Positions 8,890 to 18,015 of a DNA stretch of 64,000 nt are shown here, piece by piece. The DNA is from Reddybacter sp041277045. GTDB taxonomy: Bacteria > Pseudomonadota > Gammaproteobacteria > Pseudomonadales > Porticoccaceae. The translations under genes and the position numbers were made by a program. Position 1 is the stretch's first letter. The number at the start of each line of letters is the position of its first letter. The notes beneath the pieces were generated by a model. It ran no database searches, was not told the origin of the DNA, and saw nothing but the letters and a program-made list of their open reading frames with translations. The DNA is taken from NCBI GenBank assembly GCA_041277045.1, contig JBGFSY010000004.1, positions 310,001 through 374,000 of the forward strand, read 5' to 3'.

Positions 8890-10416
8890 ATGACAGTAGT
8901 CGATACCTGTTTTGGCAAGGTTAAAGCTCAGGAGCAGGACGGTATTTTAGCCTTTAAGGGTATTCCCTATGCCTCGCCCCCTATGGGTGAGTTGCGCTGG
9001 CAGCCACCGGCCGATCCCTGGGCCTGGGCCGGTGTTATTGACGGCAGTGAGTACGGTAAATGGGCACCGCAAAATCGCTCCGACATGGTGGCGATTATGG
9101 GTGCCGAGCTGGGGGAGCAGGACGAAGCGTGTTTGAGTCTCAATATTTGGACACCCGCTGCCGACTTTGCTAACCGCCCGGTGATGGTGTGGATACACGG
9201 TGGCGGCTTTACCATTGGTGCTAGCAGCCAGGGGGTTTATGAAGGCCGGGAGCTGAGCCAGCACGGTGACGTGGTGGTGGTCACCATTAATTACCGCCTC
9301 GGCTTGCTGGGCTTTGCAAATTTGAACGAAGCGACCGGTGGACGTATTCCCGCCACTGGTAACGAAGGTTTACTTGACCAGGTGAAGGCGCTTGAGTGGG
9401 TGCGGGACAATATCGAGTTCTTTGGTGGTGACCCCGACAATGTCACTCTTTTTGGTGAGTCGGCGGGGGGCATGAGCATCGGTGCGCTTCTGGGTTTGCC
9501 GGCGGCACAGGGTTTGTTCCACAAAGCCATTCCCCAGTCGGGTGCCTGTCACACCGTGGCGACGAAGGCGTCGGGCACACGGGTGGGCGAGGCGATTATG
9601 AAATTCACCGAGCTCGATGCTCAGGGTCTGATGGCGGCAAGCATGGACGACCTGCTGCGGGCCCAGCGACGCATCGCAGGCGGCAAGGTGGAAGGCTACC
9701 CCCTGTCAAAAATCGGCAGCCTGCCGTTTCGGCCGGTAGTTGATGGCAAAGTTTTACCCGACCTGCCCATCGAAACCGTGCGCAAGGGCGGTGTTGCTCA
9801 AGTGCCAATCATGGCGGGCAGTACCCTCGATGAGTGGCAGTTGTTTGGTGCCTTTCAGCCTGCAATTACCACGCTGGATGACGAGACCCTAGTTAAGCGC
9901 TTAAGTTATCTGGTCGACCCCGCTTACATTCCGGGCTTGATTGAGGCCTATAAAGAAGCACTCGCGCAGCGGGACATTGAACCCACGCCGCCGCAAATCT
10001 TTATTGCCATTCAGACCGACCGTATTTTCCGTATGCCAGCTCTGCGTTTACTAGAGGCTCAACAAGCGCACAATAGTCAGGTTTATTCCTACCTGTTTGA
10101 CTGGCAATCACCAGCGGCCAAAGGCGTGATGAGGTCTTGCCACGCCGTCGAATTAGCCTATGTTTTTGGTACCCACAAGAAGAAGGGCGCGGCGAAGTTT
10201 TACGGAGAAGGGGCTGCGGCAGATGCGCTAGCTAAACAGACAATGGATGCCTGGGTGGCTTTTGCCCGTGATGGTAAGCCGGGGTGGGATGCCTACGATA
10301 AAGAAAGTCGAACGACGCAAGTCTTTGGTGAAAACTGTCAGAGTGAAAGTGCCCCCTTTGAAATTGAACGCGAGGCATGGAGCGAGGTGCCGGATGCTTT
10401 CTTGGGTTCTTTTTAA
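8890..10416 (+). CDS. Type B carboxylesterase
   Basis: Alpha/beta-hydrolase of the carboxylesterase/cholinesterase family, 508 residues, probably cytoplasmic since no signal peptide is seen. The oxyanion-hole HGGG is at 103-106, the nucleophile is S191 in GESAGG, the likely acid is E315 in STLDEW and the likely base is H418 in SCHAVELAYVFG. The family motif DEACLSLNIW is near 79-87. Natural substrate is unknown. GGGAGC precedes the ATG. The gene stands alone, closed by a strong hairpin terminator shared with the convergent lipoprotein gene. Confidence 0.92.
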   Translation: MTVVDTCFGKVKAQEQDGILAFKGIPYASPPMGELRWQPPADPWAWAGVIDGSEYGKWAPQNRSDMVAIMGAELGEQDEACLSLNIWTPAADFANRPVMVWIHGGGFTIGASSQGVYEGRELSQHGDVVVVTINYRLGLLGFANLNEATGGRIPATGNEGLLDQVKALEWVRDNIEFFGGDPDNVTLFGESAGGMSIGALLGLPAAQGLFHKAIPQSGACHTVATKASGTRVGEAIMKFTELDAQGLMAASMDDLLRAQRRIAGGKVEGYPLSKIGSLPFRPVVDGKVLPDLPIETVRKGGVAQVPIMAGSTLDEWQLFGAFQPAITTLDDETLVKRLSYLVDPAYIPGLIEAYKEALAQRDIEPTPPQIFIAIQTDRIFRMPALRLLEAQQAHNSQVYSYLFDWQSPAAKGVMRSCHAVELAYVFGTHKKKGAAKFYGEGAAADALAKQTMDAWVAFARDGKPGWDAYDKESRTTQVFGENCQSESAPFEIEREAWSEVPDAFLGSF

Positions 10417-10464
10417 TGTGTTAAAGGGTGGTGTAGCAGGGAGCTTATTGATGGTCTAAAACGG

Positions 10465-10505
10465 AAAGGGGGCATTCGCAATGTTATTGCTGAATGCCCC
10501 CTTTC
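10465..10505. terminator. Bidirectional rho-independent terminator
   Basis: Perfect arms AAAGGGGGCATTC (10465-10477) and GAATGCCCCCTTT (10492-10504), with extra partial pairing inside (GCAAT/ATTGC). It lies between the convergent carboxylesterase and lipoprotein genes and can serve both. Confidence 0.9.
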
Positions 10506-10526
10506 TTGCGTTACTGCTTAGTGTGA

Positions 10527-11642
10527 TTACTTCTTTTCTGCGGTTTCTTTTTCTTCCTGGCGAGCACCAGACAGCATGCCTGCTGCGCCGTGGTTGCCTT
10601 CGTGACAAGCGTATTCAAAGATCTGGCTGTCACTAGCTTTTAGCGGGATGGCCACAGTGAAGGGCTTGGTGAAGGTGCTGATATCAGTCACCGTGTATTC
10701 GTAAACAATGACAGAATCACTCGTGCGAGTGAAGCGCTCTATCAAAGTGAAATTTTCACCGGTGCCAGCAACCCCATTCATTGAAGGGTCGACCAAATTG
10801 ATGGGCATTTGGAAGGTGGGAGTTTTGCCGGTGAAGTTGGTTGTTTCAACGACCAGAGTGTCACCATCCCAGTGGCCTCGTGAGTCGCCCGTCCACTTGG
10901 TTATTTCTGCCGGTAAGTGCGAGCTGCCATCAATGGGCACAACGCGGGCATCGTGAATCATCTCGGTGAAGATCACTACATGCTTGGGCGTTTGGATGAT
11001 GCGTAAGTTGTTATTGTAGGCGCTAGGCGTCAGCGGTGGGCCTGCGTTAAAGCTTAGCAGGCAACGCTCAGACAGGCCGAGGGTCTCGGGTCCGGCGGGG
11101 AGAAAACCTACCAGGCCAATAGAGAGGATGTCGCGTACGGGATATTCACGTAAATGATTTTGCTTCATTTTCGCTACAGCTTCTTCGGTCAGCGCGGGTA
11201 AGCGTCCGTTTTCTGGGCTGATAATCAGAGAAGTTCTTCTGTCATCATTCATTGAAGAGCCGTAGTCGAACCAGAAGTTATTGTAGGCGCCCTCGACATC
11301 GGTATTCGTGTCAGCGACGGCGCTATCGTCTCTGCCCTTATCGACATCTAATACATCAATGGCCTTTGATTTGAATGCCTCTTGTTCTTCTTCGGTGAAC
11401 ACGGCTTTGTTACCCAGCTCTACAGGGCGCTCGAGTGGCGTCAGGGTGCGGAAGTCCCAAATACCCTGGAAGTCAGGCTGGCCATAGGAGTTGCGTGGGA
11501 CTTGGTAACCGGAGCTTTTAGCTTCAGCTTGGCTCTCTTCGCTTTTGACTTCGGTTTGTTTGTTTTCTGAACAAGCTGTTACAGAAAGAGCAAAGACAGC
11601 TATGAGGCTAGCTTTGGGGATAAATTTAAGGGCCTGCAACAT
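10527..11642 (-). CDS. Putative lipoprotein of unknown function
   Basis: A 371-residue protein with a type II signal peptide: basic-hydrophobic N-terminus and lipobox LSVTAC, giving lipid-modified C24. A charged, low-complexity linker (residues 25-45, E/K/S-rich) follows, then a globular domain containing PDFQGIWDFRT, HDARVVPIDG and RGHWDGDTLVVETTNF. Proteins with this last motif are common in environmental proteobacteria and acidobacteria, but I know no function for them. The C-terminal tail is again highly charged. Probably an envelope protein; a role next to the esterase gene is only guesswork. Confidence 0.8.
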   Translation of the reverse strand: MLQALKFIPKASLIAVFALSVTACSENKQTEVKSEESQAEAKSSGYQVPRNSYGQPDFQGIWDFRTLTPLERPVELGNKAVFTEEEQEAFKSKAIDVLDVDKGRDDSAVADTNTDVEGAYNNFWFDYGSSMNDDRRTSLIISPENGRLPALTEEAVAKMKQNHLREYPVRDILSIGLVGFLPAGPETLGLSERCLLSFNAGPPLTPSAYNNNLRIIQTPKHVVIFTEMIHDARVVPIDGSSHLPAEITKWTGDSRGHWDGDTLVVETTNFTGKTPTFQMPINLVDPSMNGVAGTGENFTLIERFTRTSDSVIVYEYTVTDISTFTKPFTVAIPLKASDSQIFEYACHEGNHGAAGMLSGARQEEKETAEKK

Positions 11643-11985
11643 GGTGCACTCCTGATTGAGGTTTATAGGGGGTGTTTTATCGCGCTATAAAATAACATAA
11701 CCTGATAGGTGAGGGCCATGTTTGCATAGATCTAAACGGCGTGTGCATCTGTAAAGAAACGGCTTGGTTGGAGAGGAGCAGGGTGTGCAGGTTTGAACAA
11801 TCGCTTTGGTAGCAAAGGCCGCTTGTTCTATGGAGAGAATGTTTTTTAGGACGGCATTGGGAGGATTTAAAAAAGCAGAGGGGGTGGCAATACCTGCTTT
11901 AGAAGCTGGGGCCGCCGTTAACCGTCTGTAGGGTATTGTCGTTTAGACTTCTTTTACAGGCGTAATGTCGGCTAAATTTTGGGCG
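11643..11985. other. Intergenic region, about 340 nt
   Basis: Upstream of the lipoprotein gene and downstream of tRNA-Asn. I see no ORF with coding character, no tRNA and no clear regulatory repeat. It presumably contains the lipoprotein promoter. Confidence 0.4.
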
Positions 11986-12013
11986 AAAAAAAAGGCCTGT
12001 ATTTCTACAGACC
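11986..12013 (-). terminator. Terminator of tRNA-Asn
   Basis: On the minus strand GGTCTGTA, a GAAA tetraloop and TACAGGCC form an 8-bp stem with one G-U pair, followed by eight T. It starts 16 nt after the encoded CCA end of the tRNA. Confidence 0.88.
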
Positions 12014-12028
12014 TTTTTTTTCGTTGTT

Positions 12029-12104
12029 TGGCTCCGCCTGCTGGGCTCGAACCAGCGACCCAATGATTAACAGTCATTTGCTCTACCAACTGAGCTAAGG
12101 CGGA
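12029..12104 (-). tRNA. tRNA-Asn (anticodon GTT)
   Basis: 76 nt on the minus strand including an encoded CCA. The acceptor arms TCCGCCT and AGGCGGA pair, the D-arm contains TAGCTCAGTTGGTAGAGCA, the anticodon loop reads CTGTTAATC with GTT, and the T-arm has GGTTCGAGCC. The discriminator is G as expected for Asn. Confidence 0.96.
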
Positions 12105-12121
12105 ACTGCAAAAGCGGCGCC

Positions 12122-12150
12122 ATGATATAGTTGGGTCTGGGGTCAGTCAA
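12122..12150 (-). promoter_or_regulatory. Promoter of tRNA-Asn
   Basis: On the minus strand TTGACT (12145-12150), a 17-nt spacer and TATCAT (12122-12127), followed by a GC-rich discriminator (GGCGCCGC), as is usual for stringently controlled tRNA promoters. Confidence 0.65.
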
Positions 12151-12167
12151 GCGTTCCTTGAGCTTTA

Positions 12168-12196
12168 TTGGCGACTTATTGTGTTTATTATATAAC
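12168..12196 (+). promoter_or_regulatory. Candidate uvrB promoter
   Basis: TTGGCG (12168-12173), 17-nt spacer, TATAAC (12191-12196). It would start transcription near 12203, only about 12 nt before the chosen uvrB start. No CTG-N10-CAG SOS box was found beside it. Confidence 0.45.
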
Positions 12197-12214
12197 AGGC
12201 TATTAATCAGTCCT

Positions 12215-14269
12215 ATGGGTACAGTTAGCTCTATTTCCTCCCACACAAAACACTTCGACGTTGTCAGCCCCTACCAGCCCGCCGGTGATCAGCCGGAGGC
12301 CATTAAACAGCTCGTTACAGGACTGGAAGCTGGGCTTGCCGGTATCACGTTGCTGGGGGTGACGGGTTCGGGTAAAACCTTTACCGTCGCCAAGGTGATT
12401 GAGGAGCTACAGCGGCCGACTATTGTTATGGCCCACAACAAAACCTTGGCCGCTCAGCTCTATGGTGAGATGAAGGAGTTCTTCCCGAAAAATTCGGTTG
12501 AGTATTTTGTTTCCTACTACGACTACTATCAGCCGGAGGCCTATGTGCCGGCGTCGAACACCTTTATAGAGAAGGATGCCTCGATCAATCAGCACATCGA
12601 GCAAATGCGTCTGTCGGCTACGAAAGCTTTACTCGAGCGTCGCGATGTCATCGTGGTGGCGACGGTGTCGGCGATTTACGGGCTGGGTGATCCAGACGCC
12701 TATCTAAAGATGCTACTGCACGTGGTGCGCGGCGACATCATTGACCAGCGCAGTATTCTGCGGCGTCTCGCCGAACTGCAATACACCCGTAACGATATTG
12801 CTTTCGAGCGCTCTAATTACCGGGTGCGGGGCGATGTGATTGATATTTTTCCGGCGGATTCTGAAAAAGATGCGGTGCGTATCGAGTTGTTTGATGAAGA
12901 GGTGGAGAATATTTCCCTCTTCGACCCTCTCACCGGCGAGGTACTGCAGCGCTTGCCTCGGGTGACGGTGTATCCAAAGTCTCACTATGTCACGCCGCGC
13001 TCCACCATTATGGATGCGGTTGAACATATAAAAGTGGAGCTGCACGAGCGCTTGGAGCAGTTGCGTAGCAACGATAAACTGGTGGAGGCTCAGCGTCTGG
13101 CCGAGCGCACCCGCTATGACATAGAAATGATGCAGGAGCTGGGGTATTGCTCGGGCATCGAGAATTACAGCCGCTATCTATCGGGGCGTGAGCCCGGTGC
13201 TGCGCCTCCCACCCTGTTTGATTACTTGCCCGATGATGCGCTGTTGGTCGTCGACGAGTCCCACGTCTCGGTGCCGCAGATTGGTGGCATGTACAAGGGT
13301 GACCGCTCGCGTAAAGAAACGCTGGTTAGCTATGGCTTTCGCCTGCCGTCGGCGCTGGATAACCGGCCCCTGCGTTTTGATGAGTGGGAGGGTCTGATTC
13401 CACAAACTATTTTTGTCTCTGCGACACCGGGTAAGTACGAAGCCGAACGTGCGGGCCAAGTGGTTGAGCAGGTGGTGCGACCGACGGGGCTGGTTGACCC
13501 GCAGATTGAAGTTCGCCCGGCCGGACATCAAGTTGATGACGTGATGAATGAGATTAAACGCTGCGTGGCCCTCGATGAGCGGGTGTTAATTACCACTCTG
13601 ACCAAGCGCATGGCGGAAGACTTAACGGATTTTCTCGATGAGCACGGTATTCGCGTGCGCTACGTGCACTCCGATATCGATACGGTGGAGCGGGTGGAAA
13701 TTATTCGCGATCTACGCCGTGGCGAGTTTGATGTGCTGGTTGGAATTAACTTGTTGAGGGAGGGTTTGGATATGCCCGAGGTCTCTTTGGTAGCCATTTT
13801 CGATGCGGACAAAGAGGGCTTCTTGCGTTCAGAGCAGGCACTGATTCAAACCATTGGCCGAGCAGCTCGCCATATCAACGGCAAGGCAATTCTCTATGCG
13901 GATAAAGTTACCGGTTCTATGCAGCGGGCGATGGATGAGACGGACCGACGCCGGGCCAAACAAGAGGCTCACAACGAGGCCCATAATTTAGTACCACGGG
14001 GTATTGTTAAGGCGATTCCCGATGTGCTTGAGGGGGCGATGAGCTCAGCGAGAGGCAAACGCAAACAGCAGCGCGCGGTTGCAGAGCAAAAGGTGCAATA
14101 TGAAATGGGCGGCGAGGGCCACAGCCTCAGCCCGGCACAGCTGGCAAAGCGCCTTAAATCAATGGAAGAAAAAATGTACGAGCACGCACGCAATCTTGAG
14201 TTTGAGGAGGCGTCCGTGGTTCGCGATGCTCTTGAAGCCCTCAAGCACGGAAACTTTGCGGGTGGCTGA
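12215..14269 (+). CDS. uvrB: UvrABC excinuclease subunit B
   Basis: Damage-verifying helicase-like subunit of nucleotide excision repair. From the ATG at 12215 it has 684 residues, close to other UvrB proteins. Visible motifs are Walker A GVTGSGKT, the beta-hairpin region VSYYDYYQPEAYVP, Walker B-type VVDESH, helicase motifs around TLTKRMAEDLT and IGRAARHINGKAILYAD, and the C-terminal UVR domain (QLAKRLKSMEEKMYEHARNLEFEEA). The frame is open to 12131, but that stretch contains the likely promoter and lacks UvrB similarity. Confidence 0.96.
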   Translation: MGTVSSISSHTKHFDVVSPYQPAGDQPEAIKQLVTGLEAGLAGITLLGVTGSGKTFTVAKVIEELQRPTIVMAHNKTLAAQLYGEMKEFFPKNSVEYFVSYYDYYQPEAYVPASNTFIEKDASINQHIEQMRLSATKALLERRDVIVVATVSAIYGLGDPDAYLKMLLHVVRGDIIDQRSILRRLAELQYTRNDIAFERSNYRVRGDVIDIFPADSEKDAVRIELFDEEVENISLFDPLTGEVLQRLPRVTVYPKSHYVTPRSTIMDAVEHIKVELHERLEQLRSNDKLVEAQRLAERTRYDIEMMQELGYCSGIENYSRYLSGREPGAAPPTLFDYLPDDALLVVDESHVSVPQIGGMYKGDRSRKETLVSYGFRLPSALDNRPLRFDEWEGLIPQTIFVSATPGKYEAERAGQVVEQVVRPTGLVDPQIEVRPAGHQVDDVMNEIKRCVALDERVLITTLTKRMAEDLTDFLDEHGIRVRYVHSDIDTVERVEIIRDLRRGEFDVLVGINLLREGLDMPEVSLVAIFDADKEGFLRSEQALIQTIGRAARHINGKAILYADKVTGSMQRAMDETDRRRAKQEAHNEAHNLVPRGIVKAIPDVLEGAMSSARGKRKQQRAVAEQKVQYEMGGEGHSLSPAQLAKRLKSMEEKMYEHARNLEFEEASVVRDALEALKHGNFAGG

Positions 14270-14291
14270 CTTGCCTACTAATTGCCTTTTT

Positions 14292-14648
14292 TTAATCGCC
14301 GCGATAGATACAGGCACTGGTACAGGTCTCGCGCACTTCCAGTTGGCTTAATTGTGCCAGCTGAGGTTTTAGTCGCGCCCAAATCCACAGTGCAATGTTT
14401 TCACTGGTCGGATTTTCAAGACCGCTGATTTCGTTCAGATAGTGGTGGTCGAGGGCTTCATAAATTGGCTTGCAGGCAGCCTTTACATCACCGAAGTCCA
14501 TGACCCAGCCCTGGTGTGCATCGACAGGGCCGGAGACTGTCACCACGACATTAAAGGAATGCCCGTGAAGGCGGGCACATTTGTGTCCCTCGGGTACATT
14601 CGGTAGGAGATGGGCGGCTTCAAATGAGAAAGATTTGGTGATTTCCAT
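14292..14648 (-). CDS. queD: 6-carboxy-5,6,7,8-tetrahydropterin synthase QueD
   Basis: Converts dihydroneopterin triphosphate to 6-carboxytetrahydropterin, an early step of queuosine synthesis. The 118-residue protein has the zinc histidines H13, H28 and H30 and the catalytic cysteine C24 in CARLHGHSF. The acid/base segment ALDHHYLNE and the substrate glutamate in NPTSENIA and ETCTSACIY are present. It is convergent with uvrB and about 130 nt from the tRNA genes on the other strand. queF lies about 12 kb away; other queuosine genes are not in the window. Confidence 0.93.
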   Translation of the reverse strand: MEITKSFSFEAAHLLPNVPEGHKCARLHGHSFNVVVTVSGPVDAHQGWVMDFGDVKAACKPIYEALDHHYLNEISGLENPTSENIALWIWARLKPQLAQLSQLEVRETCTSACIYRGD

Positions 14649-14730
14649 AGTGTCAATGGGCTCGTGTGGGTTAGCGAAAAGCGGTGCTGAGAAAAGTCGT
14701 AATTAATTATAACTTAAACTGCTAAAACGT

Positions 14731-14758
14731 TTGACTCATCTGCAGATATGCGTAGAAT
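14731..14758 (+). promoter_or_regulatory. Promoter of the tRNA-Val/tRNA-Asp unit
   Basis: TTGACT (14731-14736), 16-nt spacer, TAGAAT (14753-14758), followed by a GC-rich discriminator GCGCATC, a layout expected for a growth-rate-controlled tRNA operon. Confidence 0.75.
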
Positions 14759-14775
14759 GCGCATCTCGCTTCAAG

Positions 14776-14851
14776 GGGTGGTTAGCTCAGTTGGGAGAGC
14801 AACGGCCTTACAAGCCGTAGGTCACAGGTTCGACCCCTGTACCACCCACCA
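14776..14851 (+). tRNA. tRNA-Val (anticodon TAC)
   Basis: 76 nt with encoded CCA. Acceptor GGGTGGT pairs with ACCACCC; D-arm TAGCTCAGTTGGGAGAGCA; anticodon stem CGGCC/AGCCG-type arm with loop containing TTACAA; T-arm CAGGTTCGACCCCTG. Followed after 13 nt by tRNA-Asp. Confidence 0.96.
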
Positions 14852-14864
14852 TCAAGCACAAAAC

Positions 14865-14941
14865 GGACCGGTAGTTCAGCTGGTTAGAATGCCGGCCTGT
14901 CACGCCGGAGGTCGCGGGTTCGAGTCCCGTCCGGTCCGCCA
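14865..14941 (+). tRNA. tRNA-Asp (anticodon GTC)
   Basis: 77 nt with encoded CCA. Acceptor GGACCGG pairs with CCGGTCC; D-arm TAGTTCAGCTGGTTAGAA; anticodon loop CTGTCAC; T-arm CGGGTTCGAGTCCCG; discriminator G. Co-transcribed with tRNA-Val. Confidence 0.97.
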
Positions 14942-15154
14942 TTTCATTTGTAGTTACTCTTACATCGATGTTCTTTCGACTTTGTGAGCAAAATAAACTC
15001 CTGCATTATTTTTAGTGTACTAGCTACTTCTGTGTAGCAAACTCTCCGACTACCTTTAGGCTACTTGAGAACCAGTGCAATAGGCTTTTGAGCCCTGTTT
15101 CACGTCTGGCTGATTAGTTATTTGCTTAGTTCATACTACGCTGGTGTTTCCTGT

Positions 15155-15160
15155 TATAAT
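15155..15160 (+). promoter_or_regulatory. -10 box before small gene at 15190
   Basis: Consensus TATAAT 30 nt upstream of the start codon of the small ORF at 15190. The -35 at 17-nt spacing (CATACT) is poor. Confidence 0.4.
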
Positions 15161-15189
15161 CGGTGCTAATCATCGACTACGGGTTTTAG

Positions 15190-15435
15190 ATGTCTTCCTC
15201 TTTTTATGAAATCGTTATGTTGCCCGACGGTGAGGTCGTGTTGCAACGCGCTGACGAAGAAGGTGAGCCTTTAATCCGTATTAACTTTTCGGAAGAGGCG
15301 CTTTGTTACCTGCGTGAAGGCAGCATGGACGTAGCCAAAGCAATGATTGATGCAGGGATAGACGCGGTTGAGCTGCTCGGCAATGAGCCGCCTGCTACGG
15401 AGGAAGAAGACCTTGAGCAGAGGGTTCTGCATTAA
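15190..15435 (+). CDS. Conserved small acidic protein near lexA
   Basis: An 81-residue acidic cytoplasmic protein (SSSFYEIVMLPDGEVVLQR at the start, EEEDLEQ near the end), without known motif or membrane segment. The pattern of a beta-strand pair (YEIVMLPDGEVVLQRADEE, PLIRINFS) followed by helices suggests a small folded domain. It is convergent with lexA. I recognise no function. Coding status is supported by a nearby TATAAT and by the conservation-like texture of its N-terminus, not by a database search. Confidence 0.65.
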   Translation: MSSSFYEIVMLPDGEVVLQRADEEGEPLIRINFSEEALCYLREGSMDVAKAMIDAGIDAVELLGNEPPATEEEDLEQRVLH

Positions 15436-15485
15436 GTTTTTCTGACTGGCGTTGATCAATGCTGTCGTTCGACTAATTGATCTCA

Positions 15486-15514
15486 TTTAAGTTGTGGCCA
15501 GGCGCCAACTTAAA
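15486..15514. terminator. Hairpin between convergent genes
   Basis: Arms TTTAAGTTG (15486-15494) and CAACTTAAA (15506-15514), with further GGC/GCC pairing near the loop. It has no real U-tract on either strand, so termination is possible but not certain. Confidence 0.4.
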
Positions 15515-15576
15515 TATACCAAGCCTGGATTTCAGCTTTTTTATTTCTATCTAATTTATCTTTTTTCTTCTGTTAT

Positions 15577-16191
15577 TTAATGCGTACGGATAATACCGGC
15601 ATAAATACCTTCAATTGCAAATTCCTGTTCGCGTAAATCGACCGTGATTGGCTCGTAAAGGGGATTCTCTGGCAATAAAGAAATAACATAGCGGCTGCGG
15701 GTTTTCTTCAGACGCTTGACCGTCACTTCATCTTCAATTCTGGCAACAACGATTTGGCCATTTTCGGCGACAGGGGTTTTGTGCACGGCGAGTAAATCGC
15801 CATCACATATGCCGATATCCTGCATACTTTCACCGCGCACGCGTAGGAAGAAGTCAGCAGCAGGGTGGAAAAGGCTGGCTGGTACTTCGCAATAATCGTC
15901 AATATTCTCCTCTGCCAAAATAGGATTCCCCGCTGCAACTTGTCCAACAATAGGCAAGCCTTTGGGCGCTTTACTATTATCGATGATACGGATTCCGCGA
16001 GAGGCGCCGGGAATCATCTCAATAGCGCCTTTGCGGTGCAGGGCTCGCAGGTGCTCTTCCGCAGCATTGGCCGAGCGAAACCCTAGCTCTTTAGCTATTT
16101 CAACCCGAGTCGGGGGGAAGCCGGTGTCATCAATGTGGCGTTGAATAAGCTCAACAATCTGTTTTTGTCGTGCAGTGAGATCCTTGGCCAT
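15577..16191 (-). CDS. lexA: SOS repressor LexA
   Basis: Represses SOS genes and cleaves itself when RecA filaments form. The 204 residues have the winged-helix N-domain (LTARQKQIVELIQ to GFRSANAAEEHLRALHRKGAI), the Ala-Gly cleavage site in QVAAGNP (A87-G88), the catalytic serine S122 in RGESM and the catalytic lysine K159 in VTVKRL. An SOS box lies 45 nt upstream of its start, so it is autoregulated. sulA and recA are not adjacent. Confidence 0.97.
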   Translation of the reverse strand: MAKDLTARQKQIVELIQRHIDDTGFPPTRVEIAKELGFRSANAAEEHLRALHRKGAIEMIPGASRGIRIIDNSKAPKGLPIVGQVAAGNPILAEENIDDYCEVPASLFHPAADFFLRVRGESMQDIGICDGDLLAVHKTPVAENGQIVVARIEDEVTVKRLKKTRSRYVISLLPENPLYEPITVDLREQEFAIEGIYAGIIRTH

Positions 16192-16233
16192 CGCTTATAT
16201 TCCTATGCAGAGTGTTCTGTATGGATGCAGTCA

Positions 16234-16253
16234 TACTGGTATTTTATACAGCA
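16234..16253 (-). promoter_or_regulatory. LexA (SOS) box upstream of lexA
   Basis: TACTGGTATTTTATACAGCA contains CTG-N10-CAG (16236-16251) with the usual AT-rich centre, matching the gammaproteobacterial LexA operator, and sits in the lexA promoter region. Confidence 0.85.
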
Positions 16254-16430
16254 TATTGTTATAGGCAAGCATTTTTTAATATTACGTGTTTAGTCCGGTC
16301 GGGGGCAGCCATATTTATCTGTGCTTTATGAACCACTATTGCTGAGAAAATATTGTGTCAGTAGAATAAAAAATATGGGTTCCGACCCTAGAAAATGAAG
16401 GAATATATATTTCTCACGGAGTGTTAAATA

Positions 16431-17971
16431 ATGGCGAAGAATATTATTTTTTGTTTTGATGGTATTTGCAACTAACCTGCCGGTGCTGAGCAGGAAAAAT
16501 CCTTGCCTGGAGTGGGTGGGCCAAAAGACAGCCGTATTACCAATGTATTAACGCTTCACTTGTTATTGGTGGTGACTTGCGGCCAGGCACTACAACTCGG
16601 CCGCAAATGAATTTTTATTTCACAGGTGTTGCTACCTATGGCGCCAGGCTCGAAAAGTTGAGGAATATACTCTTTGCTCCGGTCGATGAGGACGTCGGTG
16701 ATATTATTCGTCGCGCCATTAAAACCCTGCTTAAGCACTATGACGAGGTAGACCAGATCCGTTTATTTGGTTTCAGTCGCGGTTCTGCCATTGCCCGGCG
16801 TTTTGCTGCCGTGGCTCCAGTTATTCTCCAGCCCCAAGGTATATCAAAGCCGGTCTTTCGGTTTATGGGAGTGTACGACACGGTGGCCTCCATTAACAAA
16901 CCGAATCTAACGCGAGCTGAAGATAAGCCGGGCTCGGATGTGATTTTTGAAAATAATACCCTGTCGTCCGCTGTCGAAGAAGTCCTGCATCTAGTCATTT
17001 ATAGATGAACATAGGGTCTCCTTTAAGCCCACCTTAATCAACGAAGATAAGCGGGTGACTGAAATGTGGTTTCCCGGTGCCCATGCTGATATTGGTGATG
17101 GTTATCGATATGACGGGCTTTCAGATATCATCCTGGAATTTATGACGGAGGAAATAAAAAGACGTCAGCTGGATTTGACTGTATTAGAGCCAAATTAGAT
17201 TAATTATGCGAAGCTGTATGATTCTGATGAAATTAAAATCACCTATTAAGACCTTATTATCCAGCTAAATTATCGGGGTAAAAACCACGAGCAAAGTGTT
17301 AGAGCACACATTAAAGGCGCTTTTCTAGGATCGTTAACGGTGAGGGTGCTAAATAACAATATCCACGGCGCCACTGAAGCCACAGTTCACCATACGATAG
17401 TTGACAGAATATATGATGACGAAGATTATTACCTTGAGTCCCTGGATGCGGAAAATTTAAAGAATCCTTACACGAATAACTATCCTCAATTTAACGTTTG
17501 GGCTTCATCTGATGAAAAAATAAAATTTAATTCTTCAGAAGAGCTACTGCGTATGGGGTGCCATCCCTTAAAACTCTCGGCGTAGGCGGGTCTAAGGTTC
17601 TTCGTATTTATGCCAATCAGGTATTTAATCACAGTGGTTTATTGCTCAAAGAAGGGCGGAAGGACCTATTTGCGGTCGCTATCAATCAAACCTGGTTTGA
17701 TAGTGATATCGACTGTAGCCCGGCTGGTTGGGATAGAAAGCAGGAGCTGGGCGCCATAAAAAATTTTATTGTCAAAGGGTATGAGCACGAGCACCGCCAT
17801 TCTAAAGCCATGTGGTTTTCTGCCATCGGTACCGTTAATAGAACTGACGAGACTAATTTCGAAATCCTCAAGCATACCGCTCCGAGTACAGCATATCCGG
17901 TGACTGTTGGCGGTGAATTTTATACCTACGCTAATTATTTACTGACGTACTATAAAAATAATATGGGCTAG
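16431..17971 (+). pseudogene. DUF2235 hydrolase (T6SS lipase-like), multiply disrupted
   Basis: Joined frames read as a DUF2235 protein: MAKNIIFCFDG at the start, ITNVLTLHL, the lipase elbow GFSRGSAIARRFA, EMWFPGAHADIG, and a C-terminal part with QTWFDSDIDCSPAGW. DUF2235 proteins include Tle1-type phospholipase effectors of type VI secretion and other putative lipases. The reading frame is broken by TAA at 16473-16475, a one-base loss near 16564, a frameshift near 17000, TAG at 17196-17198, TAA at 17247-17249 and a frameshift near 17575. No T6SS genes are nearby. Sequencing error could not explain this many lesions; the gene is dead. Confidence 0.88.
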
Positions 17972-18015
17972 ATTGAGCTTGAAGTAAAATGGCTTAAATA
18001 AAACCTCAAAGCAGC

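Noticed and set aside
12131..12214. 28-codon upstream extension of uvrB
   Set aside because: The stretch contains the likely promoter and is unlike UvrB N-termini.
16217..16230. Second SOS-like site CTGTATGGATGCAG before lexA
   Set aside because: The CTG to CAG spacing is 8 instead of 10 nt, which LexA does not tolerate well.
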